Shown: piece after piece, positions 1 through 8,274 of the stretch | Layout: the number at the start of each line of letters is the position of its first letter | How positions within the stretch are numbered: position 1 is the stretch's first letter | Assembly: GCF_003113895.1 (NCBI RefSeq) | Contig: NZ_BDUD01000001.1 | Coordinates: 3,689,600-3,748,035 of the forward strand | DNA length: 58,436 bases | DNA from: Nostoc commune NIES-4072 | GTDB taxonomy: Bacteria; Cyanobacteriota; Cyanobacteriia; Cyanobacteriales; Nostocaceae | Direction of reading: 5' to 3' | Notes under the pieces: generated by a model | Databases searched by the model: none | Seen by the model: only the letters and a program-made list of their open reading frames with translations | What the model was told of the DNA's origin: nothing | Translations under genes and position numbers: made by a program

Positions 1-60
1 GAATTCGGGTAGTAGTTAGGGTAGGGTAAAACCCAATACAGTTCAGTTAAGCTTTTTTCT

Positions 61-118
61 CTCCCCCTGCCTCCCCTGCCTCCCCTGCTCCCCCTGCCTC
101 CCCTGCTCCTGCCTCTTC
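61..118. repeat. Pyrimidine-rich short tandem repeat
   Basis: Imperfect repeats of CCCCTGCCTC/CCCCTGCTCC lie just downstream of the Uma2 gene stop. The same motif, or its complement, recurs at about 18888-18904, 20962-21052, 33606-33642, 45935-45965 and 57160-57232, so it is an interspersed intergenic repeat. A stretch at 36-53 also resembles the terminal sequence of the small element at 53067-53201. Confidence 0.7.
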
Positions 119-120
119 GG

Positions 121-723
121 TCAACTCCATACTTCGGTTAAATCCAACACAAACCCAGGTAAAATATCTTCCCCTGACAGATTTGCTGGTTTATTCAAAA
201 CTTCTACATCCCGACTTGGGCGATAAATTTCCACCTTTTGATTTTTCCGGTCAATTAACCAACCTAAGCAAGCGCCATTTTCTATATATTCTCTCATTTT
301 GGCGCGTAACTTTTCTATGGAGTCATTTTTAGAACGTAGTTCTAGTACGAAATCAGGGCAAATTGGAGCAAAACTTTCTTGTTGCTCTAAAGCCAGAGCA
401 TCCCATCTTTCTTGACGTATCCAAGCAGCATCAGGAGAGCGATCGCTTCCATTAGGTAGATAAAACCCAGTAGATGAGTCAAAAGCGACACCTAATTTCG
501 TTTGACGGTTCCATAACCAGAGTTGTCCAGCAATGTCAAAGTTTCGCTTCCCTGTATCACTACCGGTTGGTGGGATAACAATCAACTCTCCCGTAGCAGT
601 TCGTTCTAATTGTAAATCTCGGTTAGCCAGTGCTAACTGAATAAACTGCTCATGGGTAACTGTGAGTGTGAGTGTGGGTGGAATATTGACGGCTAGAGTT
701 TGAGATAAGTTGGCTTGTGTCAT
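121..723 (-). CDS. Uma2 family (DUF820) endonuclease-like protein
   Basis: This 200-residue protein belongs to the Uma2/DUF820 family, which has a PD-(D/E)XK nuclease fold, is greatly expanded in cyanobacteria, and has no firmly established role. Family signs are the SPDAAW segment (Asp98), the CPDFVLELRS segment (Asp124, Glu128), then the helix KMREYIENG and strand LGWLID, ending in a short EIYRP-type strand. In this subgroup the usual EVLSPS is ELRSKND, so the catalytic lysine position differs from textbook PD-(D/E)XK. The ATG at 723 is the only good start and gives normal family length. It stands alone, facing away from the ABC gene. A clear paralogue lies at 16806-17393, and a broken tail of another family member at about 32435-32566. 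Family assignment is secure; nuclease activity is inferred. Confidence 0.9.
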   Translation of the reverse strand: MTQANLSQTLAVNIPPTLTLTVTHEQFIQLALANRDLQLERTATGELIVIPPTGSDTGKRNFDIAGQLWLWNRQTKLGVAFDSSTGFYLPNGSDRSPDAAWIRQERWDALALEQQESFAPICPDFVLELRSKNDSIEKLRAKMREYIENGACLGWLIDRKNQKVEIYRPSRDVEVLNKPANLSGEDILPGFVLDLTEVWS

Positions 724-1188
724 TGTTCCGTCTTTAAACTAGAACCCAAATGTTACAGAAGGCTAAAATATTTGTCTTCTGTTATTTCTAAAGTAACATC
801 CAAACGTTGTCAGGTAGCTTCCTCGCATTCTACGTTAAGAGGTGTCTGTTATTTATCTAGCCTATCTCTACCTGTTGGATTCTAGATTTTGAAAAGCATA
901 TATTCAGAGCAACGGTAGTTACTATAGTTACAACTGGTAAGCTACTCTCTTCCCAGTCCCAGATTACCGAAACAGTGCTGAGTGCTGAGTAACGAGTGCT
1001 GAGTAAAAAAAGTAATAAGCGCACTCAGCACAAAAGGTTTGAAGCCCCAGCATGCGGTATGGAAAAACAAAAAAAGATTTATTTCGAGATGCGTAGCACG
1101 AGAAATAATGCGTCCTTACTTCAATCCCCTAGATTTATCTATGGGGTTACTCAGCACTCAGCACTCAGCACTCCTGAACTATCTTTTT
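724..1188. other. Intergenic region with GTGCTGA heptamer repeats
   Basis: This is a divergent gap between the Uma2 gene and the ABC ATPase gene. It holds imperfect AGTGCTG/CAGCACT heptamers at about 974-1005 and again, inverted, at 1151-1172, so a transcript could fold over the roughly 160 bp between them. No convincing gene was found. An open frame from 1039 only extends the ABC ATPase upstream through repeat sequence. Confidence 0.6.
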
Positions 1189-1953
1189 ATGGCAAACACT
1201 ATTACAATTAACGATTCTCTGGTTCCTAATGCTGTACCGAAATCGGCAATCATTCGACTAGAAAACATTTTTAAAATTTATGGTAGTGGTGAAACAGAAG
1301 TACGAGCGCTCAATGATGTCAACCTAATCGTGGAACAGGGCGAATATTGTGCAATCATGGGGCCTTCTGGTTCTGGTAAATCCACAGCCATGAATATTAT
1401 CGGTTGTCTCGACCGTCCCACAGACGGACATTATTATTTAGATAACCTCGATGTAGCTCAAATGGACGATCGCTCATTAGCACACATCCGTAATAAAAAG
1501 CTGGGGTTTGTGTTTCAACAATTCCATCTATTGCCCCAACTAACAGCCCTAGAAAACGTGATGTTGCCAATGGTGTATGCTAGTGTGAACCCAAAAGAAA
1601 GAAGCGATCGCGCCATCGAAGCTTTGACGCGAGTAGGTTTAGCAAATCGCCTCAATAACAAACCAACTCAACTATCTGGTGGACAACAACAACGAGTAGC
1701 GATCGCGCGGGCGATCGTTAATCATCCCGTGGTACTCTTAGCCGATGAACCCACAGGCGCACTTGATTCGCGCACAACCCAAGAAGTCTTAGATATTTTT
1801 AGCGAACTCAATGCTAGTGGAATTACTGTTGTCATGGTAACTCATGAACCAGAAGTTGCTCGTCAAACCCAGCGCATCGTTTGGTTCCGTGATGGTCAAG
1901 TAGTACACTCTAATCTCACACCATCTGACTTGAGTAGCGTTGCTATGTCATAA
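1189..1953 (+). CDS. ABC transporter ATP-binding protein, MacB/DevA (LolD-like) type
   Basis: This 254-residue ATPase is of the MacB/LolD/DevA class, which powers FtsX-like permeases that export or extract substrates. Visible motifs are Walker [11 protein letters not shown]-loop FVFQQFHLLPQ, signature [14 protein letters not shown], Walker [12 protein letters not shown] and the switch-region THEPE. The frame is open back to 1039, but the first 50 codons read through heptamer repeats. The ATG at 1189 (MANTITIND) gives normal family length and is preferred. No permease or membrane-fusion gene is adjacent, so it is an orphan here. It closely resembles the ATPase at 50791-51462 (shared NIIGCLDRPT and MLPMVYA segments) and may be a scattered copy from a DevBCA-like system. 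A hairpin terminator follows at once. Confidence 0.93.
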   Translation: MANTITINDSLVPNAVPKSAIIRLENIFKIYGSGETEVRALNDVNLIVEQGEYCAIMGPSGSGKSTAMNIIGCLDRPTDGHYYLDNLDVAQMDDRSLAHIRNKKLGFVFQQFHLLPQLTALENVMLPMVYASVNPKERSDRAIEALTRVGLANRLNNKPTQLSGGQQQRVAIARAIVNHPVVLLADEPTGALDSRTTQEVLDIFSELNASGITVVMVTHEPEVARQTQRIVWFRDGQVVHSNLTPSDLSSVAMS

Positions 1954-1959
1954 TTTATT

Positions 1960-2007
1960 AAAGTCCGCCTACCCTCGGCTTTCTCATAGGGTAGGCAGAC
2001 TTTGTTT
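1960..2007 (+). terminator. Rho-independent-like terminator of ABC ATPase gene
   Basis: Six bases after the stop codon lies a strong stem: AAAGTC-C-GCCTACCCT pairs with AGGGTAGGC-A-GACTTT around a 12-base loop, followed by a short T-rich run (GTTTAT). The GCCTACCC arm resembles the GTAGGGTGG palindromes elsewhere in the window, so it may be a recruited repeat. Confidence 0.65.
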
Positions 2008-2094
2008 ATACAATAGCGACTTCACAGCCAAAAAGCCCATAATTAAAGCATACGTGACTTTTGACTTCCCCCTTGCGGTACTCGCCAGTTACGA

Positions 2095-2625
2095 TTACAA
2101 ACTTGATGTTTTTCCAGTATCAGCTTGCGTCTCAATTGGCTTAACATCGGTGTAACCCACTTCACCAGCTATTGTCCGAAACACCGAAATTTGCTCGTCA
2201 AAATCTAATCCTTCAATTTGAGAAACCAGATCAGTAATTGCCTTAGTTGGTTCATAGCTAGCTGGTAAGTCAACCACCTTATCTCCCATAGCTGCTGCCC
2301 AAGCATACCAAACTAACAGCTGATTGTTTTCTTTTATCGCCCCATAAGCGCGAGAATATTCTGTATCTTTGCGGTTAACTATATCCCGCATAATATCTAA
2401 TTGTTGTTCATCTGATAACTCAAAATAATCTCTTAGCAGAAGTGGTGCTAACTCAGGTTCGGCCGCAGCAGGAGCAGCTGGTGTGATAGAATCACCCATT
2501 TTTTTATAAACTAAATAGAACCAGGCTAATTTTGCATCGGTATCTAAATTGTTAAACGCATCTACCAAATTTTGAGATTCATTGCTCTGGGCTTGAGAAA
2601 TAGTTTTATCGTAACTTGCAGTCAT
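2095..2625 (-). CDS. Helical carotenoid protein (homologue of OCP N-terminal domain)
   Basis: This 176-residue protein matches the all-helical carotenoid-binding N-terminal domain of the orange carotenoid protein (OCP) and has no C-terminal domain. Characteristic segments are WFYLVYKKMG followed by ITPAAPAAAE, LVWYAWAAAMG, and IEGLDFDEQISVFRTIAGEVGYT. By recalled alignment, Tyr40 matches the carotenoid-contacting OCP Tyr44, Trp106 matches Trp110, and Arg150 matches Arg155, the residue OCP uses to dock to the phycobilisome. Helical carotenoid proteins bind ketocarotenoids and quench singlet oxygen or, in one clade, phycobilisome excitation. The start at 2625 has a weak GGAAA upstream. A partner homologous to the OCP C-terminal domain lies at 5655-6074. 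The paralogue number cannot be assigned by eye. The extra 15-residue polar tail is unusual. Confidence 0.92.
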   Translation of the reverse strand: MTASYDKTISQAQSNESQNLVDAFNNLDTDAKLAWFYLVYKKMGDSITPAAPAAAEPELAPLLLRDYFELSDEQQLDIMRDIVNRKDTEYSRAYGAIKENNQLLVWYAWAAAMGDKVVDLPASYEPTKAITDLVSQIEGLDFDEQISVFRTIAGEVGYTDVKPIETQADTGKTSSL

Positions 2626-2847
2626 AATTTTATTTCCAAAGAAATTTTACACGCTAAACTAAGGCTTACCAAAGTTTGAGCATCAGATTCTACTATCAAG
2701 AGAAAGAGTTATATTAATTGCAAATTGCAGCTTGAATCTATCTTTTAATAGAGGTAAAGCCTCTCCCAAGGGAGCAAGTAAAGAATTAATTACTTTGTTA
2801 TGCTCTTTCAAGTAAGCAATAAAAAATTTAACTTAAGGATTTTAATT

Positions 2848-3222
2848 ATGCCTGATGAAGTAAAGCCCAATGTTAATGAAGCTCCCACCCATGATGCTCA
2901 ATTAGCTGCCGAAAGCATAGCTAGTGGTGAAGAGAAAGCGCCAAACGTCGATTTTGATGCTGATTATGCAACTGCACAAGAATTCAGCGTTAGTGAAGTT
3001 GATCGCACAGGTAAAGGCGCAGCAGCAGCCGAAGCAGCCACTGCACCTAAATATCAAACCTCTAAACCAGTAGAGACAACAACTCAAGCGCAGTCAACTG
3101 GTAATCCTGACGATTATGCAGAGTTAGCAAAGGAAGTTGGAAATTCTAAGACTGAGGGTGTAACTAATGTCAGTGATGATCTAGTAAAAGAAGCTTTAGA
3201 AAAGGGTGAACGGAAAAATTAA
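2848..3222 (+). CDS. Acidic, low-complexity hypothetical protein
   Basis: A 124-residue protein rich in Ala, Glu, Asp and Thr, with no Cys or Trp, no membrane segment and no recognised domain; most of it looks disordered. The ATG at 2848 is preferred because TAAGGAT sits just upstream. The frame is open to 2800, but that part reads like untranslated leader. It is divergent from the carotenoid-protein gene, with about 220 bp between starts, so the two may share a regulatory region. The codon pattern looks coding. I do not recognise the family; a stress or desiccation-type disordered protein is one possibility, without direct evidence. Confidence 0.7.
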   Translation: MPDEVKPNVNEAPTHDAQLAAESIASGEEKAPNVDFDADYATAQEFSVSEVDRTGKGAAAAEAATAPKYQTSKPVETTTQAQSTGNPDDYAELAKEVGNSKTEGVTNVSDDLVKEALEKGERKN

Positions 3223-3246
3223 GTTTTTCTAATATTTTACTATTTT

Positions 3247-3280
3247 GTAGGGTGGACATTGATATACATGGCCACCCTAC
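3247..3280. repeat. GTAGGGTGG palindromic repeat
   Basis: GTAGGGTGG and its complement CCACCCTAC bracket a 16-base centre, forming a hairpin between two convergent genes. It could serve as a bidirectional terminator. A longer relative with GTAGGGTGTGTTAG arms occurs at 55808-55886. Confidence 0.65.
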
Positions 3281-3318
3281 TGTTTTGGTGAGTCGCCAAT
3301 AGTTGAGATGACCAATGA

Positions 3319-3957
3319 CTAATGACCACTATTCATTACTTTTAGTAGTTCGCTAGGCCGTTGAATTAAATAATCTGGATTTTGCTTGGCTAGTACTTCC
3401 GGTGAATTAAAGCCCCAAGTTACTGCAATTACTTTGATATTTGCTTTCTTTGATGCTTCGATATCTCTGGTTTCATCTCCAACATAAATCACTTCTTGAG
3501 GTTGGAGTTGATTTTGCCTTAATACATTATTGATTATGGTTGTTTTACCAAAAATTGTAATTCCTGAGTAGATAAAATCAAATAAGTGATTTAAGTCATT
3601 AATTCTTAGGAATTGCGTAACATTTTCTTTAGAATTAGAAGTGATAATCCCCAATTTATATCCTTCATTTTGCAGTTCTATTAATGCTTCTTTAATTCCC
3701 GGAATTGGCTTTAATTCTGGGATTTTGTTTTTTAATTCTCCTTTAACTTTTTTAACTAAAAAAGGTATCTTAAATAGAGAAACTCCTGAGTATTTAATAA
3801 TTTCCCTAGATGTTAAGTTTTTCAGGAAGGATAATTGCTCTGGGCTTATGTGTCTATAACCAAAGTCTACAGCTAGACGATTGGCAATACTTACAAGGGC
3901 ATCTACTGTATCAGCAATAGTGCCATCAAAATCAAAAATAATTACTTTCGGGGTCAT
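3319..3957 (-). CDS. HAD-superfamily hydrolase, phosphoglycolate-phosphatase-like
   Basis: A HAD family IA phosphatase of about 212 residues. The nucleophile motif FDFDGTIADT is at the N-terminus, motif II is ITSN, and motif III is YVGDETRDIEASKKANI, followed by VTWGFN. A helical cap domain lies between motifs I and II. This layout is typical of phosphoglycolate phosphatase, phosphatases of small phosphosugars and pyrophosphatase PpaX; the substrate cannot be read from sequence. Two Met codons compete. The one at 3957 has AGGCGA upstream and starts right at the fold; 3978 would add seven residues. The start lies inside the end of queG (26-nt overlap), so the two are probably cotranscribed and translationally coupled. 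Confidence 0.9.
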   Translation of the reverse strand: MTPKVIIFDFDGTIADTVDALVSIANRLAVDFGYRHISPEQLSFLKNLTSREIIKYSGVSLFKIPFLVKKVKGELKNKIPELKPIPGIKEALIELQNEGYKLGIITSNSKENVTQFLRINDLNHLFDFIYSGITIFGKTTIINNVLRQNQLQPQEVIYVGDETRDIEASKKANIKVIAVTWGFNSPEVLAKQNPDYLIQRPSELLKVMNSGH

Positions 3958-4906
3958 TATTTCGCCTGGATGCGTCAAGATTAGCTAGGGCGTTGCGTCG
4001 TAACATTTCTGGCTTAATCCGCCGCAAGGCAGATGCTGGAAATCGTTTATCCCACTCCTGATCTGAGATTTGGGCTAATTCTAGCAGTTTGGGAGCAATA
4101 TTCCCAGGATTTGGCTGAAACTCTTCAATATCAGTTGTGTTAGCAAAACGTTGATTCCAAGGACAAACATCTTGGCAAATATCACAACCAGCAACCCAGC
4201 CTTGCAAATTGGGTATTACTGTCTCTGGCAATTCCTTTGCCCGATTTTCAATCGTATGATAAGCAATACAACGATTGGCATCGACGACAAAAGGCTGAGT
4301 AATTGCACCCGTAGGACAAGCCTGAAGACAACGAGTACAGCTACCGCAGTGTTCTGTATGGGGGCGATCGCTCTCTAATTCCAAATTAGTCAACACTTCT
4401 CCCAAAAATACCCAAGAGCCATATTCCCGTGTAATCACATTACCATTTTTGGCAATCCAACCAATTCCGGCAAGTTGTGCCAACACTTTATCTTGCACAG
4501 GGCCAGTGTCTGCATAATAACGAGCTAATACACCTTCACCAAGTGATTCTAGCCAAACGGCTAGCTGCTTAAGTTTTTTATGCATCACCTTGTGATAATC
4601 CCTTCCCCAGCCATAACGAGAAATTTTGGCGTATTCCTCGCCTTCTGGACGTTGATGTGGCGTATAGTAATTTAGCGCCACACACACTAGCGATCGCGCC
4701 TCTGGCATAACTAAGCGAATATCCTGGCGTTTTGGGTTAGCCATCCATTCCATATCAGCGTGATAACCCAGTTCAATCCATGCTTGTAACCTCTGCGCTT
4801 CTGTAGTATCTACCCTATCTACAGCAGCAATCCCAACCTTGTGAAAGCCCAACTCGCTGGCTTTTTCTTTTACTACATTGCTGCTTGTTACGGAATACTG
4901 ATTCAT
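3932..4906 (-). CDS. queG: Epoxyqueuosine reductase QueG
   Basis: A cobalamin-dependent iron-sulfur enzyme that reduces epoxyqueuosine to queuosine in the wobble position of GUN-anticodon tRNAs. The first ferredoxin-like cluster motif is CGSCTRCLQACPTGA and the second is CDICQDVCPWN. Upstream are the YYADTGPV segment with the conserved Asp and the GRDYH segment typical of the family. The ATG at 4906 (MNQYSV) gives about 324 residues; the frame extends eight codons to a TTG at 4930, which looks less likely. The C-terminus is short, without the HEAT repeat found in some homologues. It overlaps the HAD phosphatase gene downstream. Confidence 0.95.
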   Translation of the reverse strand: MNQYSVTSSNVVKEKASELGFHKVGIAAVDRVDTTEAQRLQAWIELGYHADMEWMANPKRQDIRLVMPEARSLVCVALNYYTPHQRPEGEEYAKISRYGWGRDYHKVMHKKLKQLAVWLESLGEGVLARYYADTGPVQDKVLAQLAGIGWIAKNGNVITREYGSWVFLGEVLTNLELESDRPHTEHCGSCTRCLQACPTGAITQPFVVDANRCIAYHTIENRAKELPETVIPNLQGWVAGCDICQDVCPWNQRFANTTDIEEFQPNPGNIAPKLLELAQISDQEWDKRFPASALRRIKPEMLRRNALANLDASRRNNDPESNYF

Positions 4907-4930
4907 TTTTTTATCTGTATTTTGCCTCAA

Positions 4931-5168
4931 AAAAGGCGATTTAATTATACATTACGTAGTCAACACCTTTGATTAAGATTTGTTGCTTACTCTAAGTAGA
5001 TCGGCATAAATAATTATCGTTGGGATAAAACAGGGGGTAGGGGGCAGTTCTTGGTCTGAGAAAAAGGATTTGAGCCTTATTTACTTTTCTTAACATAGGT
5101 TGCTTTTATTGTGCTGACTTAATTATAATTTTTACTTATATCATTTTTCGTTTGCATTCAAAACATGG
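4931..5168. other. Intergenic region, upstream part
   Basis: AT-rich sequence between divergent queG and the OCP C-terminal-domain homologue. No gene or clear signal is visible. The rest of the 750-bp gap is taken by the palindrome and nested element at 5169-5411 and by about 240 bp of AT-rich leader before 5655. Confidence 0.5.
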
Positions 5169-5411
5169 TAGGGGCACAGTAATACTCATAGGTGTCAACT
5201 TAACGTAAAAACCATGTTCCACAAGGAACTTCAGTTCCTTGGCTTTTAGCTCAAGTCTTTTTTTGATAACTAAATAATCCGAAAAATCTTTAGTCTACTT
5301 GAGTAGACTTTAGCTATTAGCCCTGAAATTCATTTCTGGGCGGGCGTGGAAGCCAACAGATAAGCTATTTCTAGCTTAAGTTGACACCAATAAGTAATGC
5401 TGTGCCCCTAC
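5169..5411. repeat. Palindromic GTAGGGGCACAG repeat interrupted by a 197-bp MITE-like element
   Basis: The outer arms are GTAGGGGCACAG at 5169-5180 and CTGTGCCCCTAC at 5400-5411, and the next bases are also roughly complementary (TAATACT against AGTAATG). Between them lies a 197-bp segment (5192-5388) with perfect 13-bp terminal inverted repeats, GGTGTCAACTTAA and TTAAGTTGACACC. Inside are two short perfect hairpins, AAGGAACT-TC-AGTTCCTT near 5224 and AGTCTACT-TG-AGTAGACT near 5292, and no reading frame. An uninterrupted palindrome of the outer type is at 14549-14580. The inner unit therefore looks like a non-autonomous element that landed in the loop of an older palindromic repeat. No clean target duplication is visible. 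Confidence 0.7.
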
Positions 5412-5654
5412 GAGTGGTCTATATCCATACAATTGAAAACCGCTATATTGCAATATCTCTACCATCGTCAGGAAGATTTCTACAAATATGGCAATCTATC
5501 TCAACAGCAAGTTTCTTTTTAGCTATTTTTGTATTGAAATTAATACTTAGGTAGGATAATACAAATAATTCCATAACCAAAGTAAAAAAGGATACAAGTC
5601 CATAAATTTATTTATGGCGATTGTTAATTTTAAATTTTGAATTCGGAGCGAAGC

Positions 5655-6074
5655 GACGTGACCTCTGCTGAACAGTTGAAAGAAGAATTCCAAATTGAGG
5701 GAATTACAGAAACAAGTGTACTGCGTTATTTTGAAACCTTAAATGCAGGAGAATTTGAGGCAACTGCTGCCTTATTTGCCCAAGATGGTGTGATGCGTCC
5801 ACCATTTGAATCTGATATTGTGGGGACAGATGCGATCGCAGCCTACTTAAAACAAGAAGGACAAAACATTAAAGCTTATCCCAGCACGGGAATAGCTGAG
5901 GCTTTAGAAAATGCTACGATTCAAGTCCAAGTATCAGGCAAAGCACAAACTTCGTGGTGTACTGTGAATGTCTTGTGGTTATTTATCCTCAACCAACAAC
6001 GGCAAATTTCATATACTAAAATCAAACTTTTAGCTTCTCCCCAAGAGTTACTTTCTCTACGCCGTGAAAACTAG
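5655..6074 (+). CDS. OCP C-terminal domain homologue (CTDH), carotenoid carrier
   Basis: A protein of about 139 residues with the NTF2-like fold of the OCP C-terminal domain and no N-terminal helical domain. Diagnostic stretches are EGITETSVLRYFETLNAGEF, ALFAQDGVMRPPF, and at the end LWLFILN and IKLLASPQELLSLR. By recalled alignment, Tyr24 matches OCP Tyr201 and Trp107 matches Trp288, the pair that holds the carotenoid keto group. Cys101 (SWCTV) sits where the Anabaena homologue has a redox-active dimer cysteine. Such proteins deliver carotenoid to helical carotenoid proteins. The GTG at 5655 has GGAG ten bases upstream and is preferred; a TTG at 5637 would add six residues. The likely partner is at 2095-2625. 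Confidence 0.93.
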   Translation, partial: DVTSAEQLKEEFQIEGITETSVLRYFETLNAGEFEATAALFAQDGVMRPPFESDIVGTDAIAAYLKQEGQNIKAYPSTGIAEALENATIQVQVSGKAQTSWCTVNVLWLFILNQQRQISYTKIKLLASPQELLSLRREN

Positions 6075-6171
6075 TAAATAAGCATAATAGCTTAGGCAAT
6101 GTTTGCTCGTACCCCAAAAATCCAATACAGCAAATTTACATAACACATTACTTGAAAAGTGGAGATTTTGT

Positions 6172-6597
6172 CTATTTTACTAATTCGGGTAAAGTAGCTT
6201 CTAACTTTAGACAGTTGGCACCATCAATCTGCAACTGATAATCTACTTTATCCATTAGACGATTCATAATTAGCCAACCATAACCACCCTCTTGTTTTTC
6301 CATCGGGTTTGGAGCATAGTAGTTAGACATATCAAAGCCTTCGCCGTAGTCCCAAACTTCGAGGGCAAGGTCTCGATTTTTAACTTCCAAACGCAGTAAA
6401 ATTGGTAAATTTGGTTTGTCCTTATGGGCATGACGGACTGCATTTGAGTAGGCTTCTACTAAAGCCAGCCTCAAACGGCTTGATTGCCGTGACCAGTCTA
6501 CAGATTCTCCTAGCTGGATTTTCAAACATCCCAGCAGCCAGGTTTCGACAATATTAAGAAAACTCAAGTCACTTGGTACATGAAGCTCACTTTTCAT
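6172..6597 (-). CDS. Anti-sigma-factor-type serine kinase (RsbW-like HATPase)
   Basis: A 141-residue GHKL ATPase of the RsbW/SpoIIAB class, which phosphorylates anti-sigma-factor antagonists and may bind sigma factors. The N-box is RLALVEAYSNAVRHAHK with the conserved Glu and Asn. The G1 box is LEVWDYGEGFD, and a glycine-rich lid GGYGWLIMNRLMD follows. Its start is three bases after the stop of the PP2C phosphatase gene, so the two form an operon and a likely kinase/phosphatase pair. No STAS-domain antagonist is encoded nearby, so the switch protein must be elsewhere. Confidence 0.9.
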   Translation of the reverse strand: MKSELHVPSDLSFLNIVETWLLGCLKIQLGESVDWSRQSSRLRLALVEAYSNAVRHAHKDKPNLPILLRLEVKNRDLALEVWDYGEGFDMSNYYAPNPMEKQEGGYGWLIMNRLMDKVDYQLQIDGANCLKLEATLPELVK

Positions 6598-6600
6598 TAC

Positions 6601-8274
6601 TTATAAAATCTCCAGTGAAAGTATAGTTTGATCATCTTCTTGAACGTTGTTGTCTGCCTGGATGCGAGCTAGTAAATGGTTAAGAGAAAGCGGTTGTTCC
6701 TCTTGTTGCAAGAGCTGCCAAAGACCATCTTGATTCAGCATAGAACGGTTAACTGCGTCAACGCCAGACTCTGTTTTTCCTGAAAAAGCAAAATTATTTG
6801 ATACTGTAGCTTCTGTAATTCCATCGCTGGCAAGTAACAATGTATCTCCAGCAGCGAGAACCAAATGACCAGACTGTGCCTGCCACTTAGGCAAGATCCC
6901 CAAAGGAACGCTGCGAACTTTTAGGTAATTGGGATTGTCATTTAAAGCACCTTGACGTGACCATAACAGTGGATAAATATGACCGGCATTAGTGTAGACG
7001 AGTTCCTTAGTGCTAGGGGTATAACAAGCTAACACAAGAGTGATGAAATAATTGTTGCTAATTAAATCTTCACTGAGAGCATGGTTGAGGTTCTGCATGA
7101 CCACATTTGGCTCGGCTGGTGCTTCTTGAGATAATTCTCGGCGCAATACTGAAATAACACTAGCCATAAATAAAGCAGCTGGGACACCCTTGCCAGAGAC
7201 ATCACCCACTGCCAACCACAAATCGCCTTTGGGATGGACAAAAACTTCAAAAAAATCGCCTCCTACTTCCCGCGCTGGGTAACAGCAGGCTTGCACCTTC
7301 ACACCTTTAATGTCAGGTAAAGTTTGGCGTAGCAAGTTGTATTGAATTTGGCGGGCTACCTCCAACTCATTGTGAATTTGCTGTTGTTTTTCTTGGAGGC
7401 GCTGGTAGAGTTTTGCTTGAGATAGGGCTAAGGCTGCTTGTTCGGCAACGCCTGCAATCAGTTGGATGTCTTCGTCTTGCCAGGGGCGATCGCGTCCCCA
7501 TTGGTGGAGAACCAACACAGCCAATAAATGCTGCTGATAGCTAAGTGGCACTACCAGATGGTGAGAAGGATTACCCTCATAGACATCTTGAGCAAATTGA
7601 TAATGACGGGTTTCCAGCACTTTTTCAATTAAAACACTGGGGTCAAAGAAGCAATCTGATACATCGGATTTCGGATCGCGGTATGAGAACTCGTCTCGTG
7701 TGAGGCGATCGCCCTCTACTGGTCTGAGCAAGCAATTGCTTGCTTCAAATGTTTGTCCAATAGTTGCGACAATTTTTTGCAGCATACTGTCGTAGTCTAG
7801 AGACTCTCGAATTGCCGTTGTTACAGCATTAAACAAAGATTCTCGCTGCAAGGCCCGACCCAACTCTTGGGTGCGCTTCTTAACTAGACGATATGTATCA
7901 GTGGCTTGCTCAACTAAGGCTCTTAGCCGTTCAGGATTCCAGGGTTTGGTAATGTACTTGAATACCTGACCAGAGTTAATCGCATCTACCAAATCTTCAA
8001 CATCAGTAAAACCAGTTAACAAAATCCGAATCGTGTCTGGAAAGCGCTCTACGGTGTGACTAAAAAATTCGGTGCCATTCATTTCTGGCATTCTTTGGTC
8101 AGAAATAATCACCGCCATTTCACCAAACTGATCCAAGATTTCCAGTGCGCCGAAGGCATGATTGGCTTTATATACTTGAAAATCTCGCCTAAAAGTGCGG
8201 TAGAGTAAATCTAAGTTATCTGGCTCATCATCTACCACCATGAGCTTAAGTTTTTCCACCCCAATATCAGCCAT
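6601..8274 (-). CDS. Response regulator - GAF - PP2C (SpoIIE/RsbU) phosphatase
   Basis: A 557-residue soluble protein with three domains. Residues 8-130 form a receiver domain: acidic pocket VVDDEPDN, phospho-acceptor Asp59 in ISDQRMPEMNG, Thr in LLTGF, and Lys in YITKPW. Residues of about 150-315 form a GAF domain, followed by a coiled coil (LYQRLQEKQQQIHNELEVARQIQ). From about 330 to the end is a PP2C/SpoIIE phosphatase with metal-binding REVGGDFFEVF, VGDVSGKGVPAALFMA, and LASDGITEA. It should dephosphorylate a phospho-STAS antagonist when activated through the receiver or GAF domain. It is followed after three bases by the anti-sigma kinase and preceded by a NarL-type regulator on the same strand, about 150 bp away. 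ATG at 8274. Confidence 0.95.
   Translation of the reverse strand: MADIGVEKLKLMVVDDEPDNLDLLYRTFRRDFQVYKANHAFGALEILDQFGEMAVIISDQRMPEMNGTEFFSHTVERFPDTIRILLTGFTDVEDLVDAINSGQVFKYITKPWNPERLRALVEQATDTYRLVKKRTQELGRALQRESLFNAVTTAIRESLDYDSMLQKIVATIGQTFEASNCLLRPVEGDRLTRDEFSYRDPKSDVSDCFFDPSVLIEKVLETRHYQFAQDVYEGNPSHHLVVPLSYQQHLLAVLVLHQWGRDRPWQDEDIQLIAGVAEQAALALSQAKLYQRLQEKQQQIHNELEVARQIQYNLLRQTLPDIKGVKVQACCYPAREVGGDFFEVFVHPKGDLWLAVGDVSGKGVPAALFMASVISVLRRELSQEAPAEPNVVMQNLNHALSEDLISNNYFITLVLACYTPSTKELVYTNAGHIYPLLWSRQGALNDNPNYLKVRSVPLGILPKWQAQSGHLVLAAGDTLLLASDGITEATVSNNFAFSGKTESGVDAVNRSMLNQDGLWQLLQQEEQPLSLNHLLARIQADNNVQEDDQTILSLEIL

Noticed and set aside
1039..1188. A 50-residue N-terminal extension of the ABC ATPase
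   Set aside because: The extension reads through GTGCTGA-type repeats and lacks a ribosome-binding site; family members begin near the ATG at 1189.
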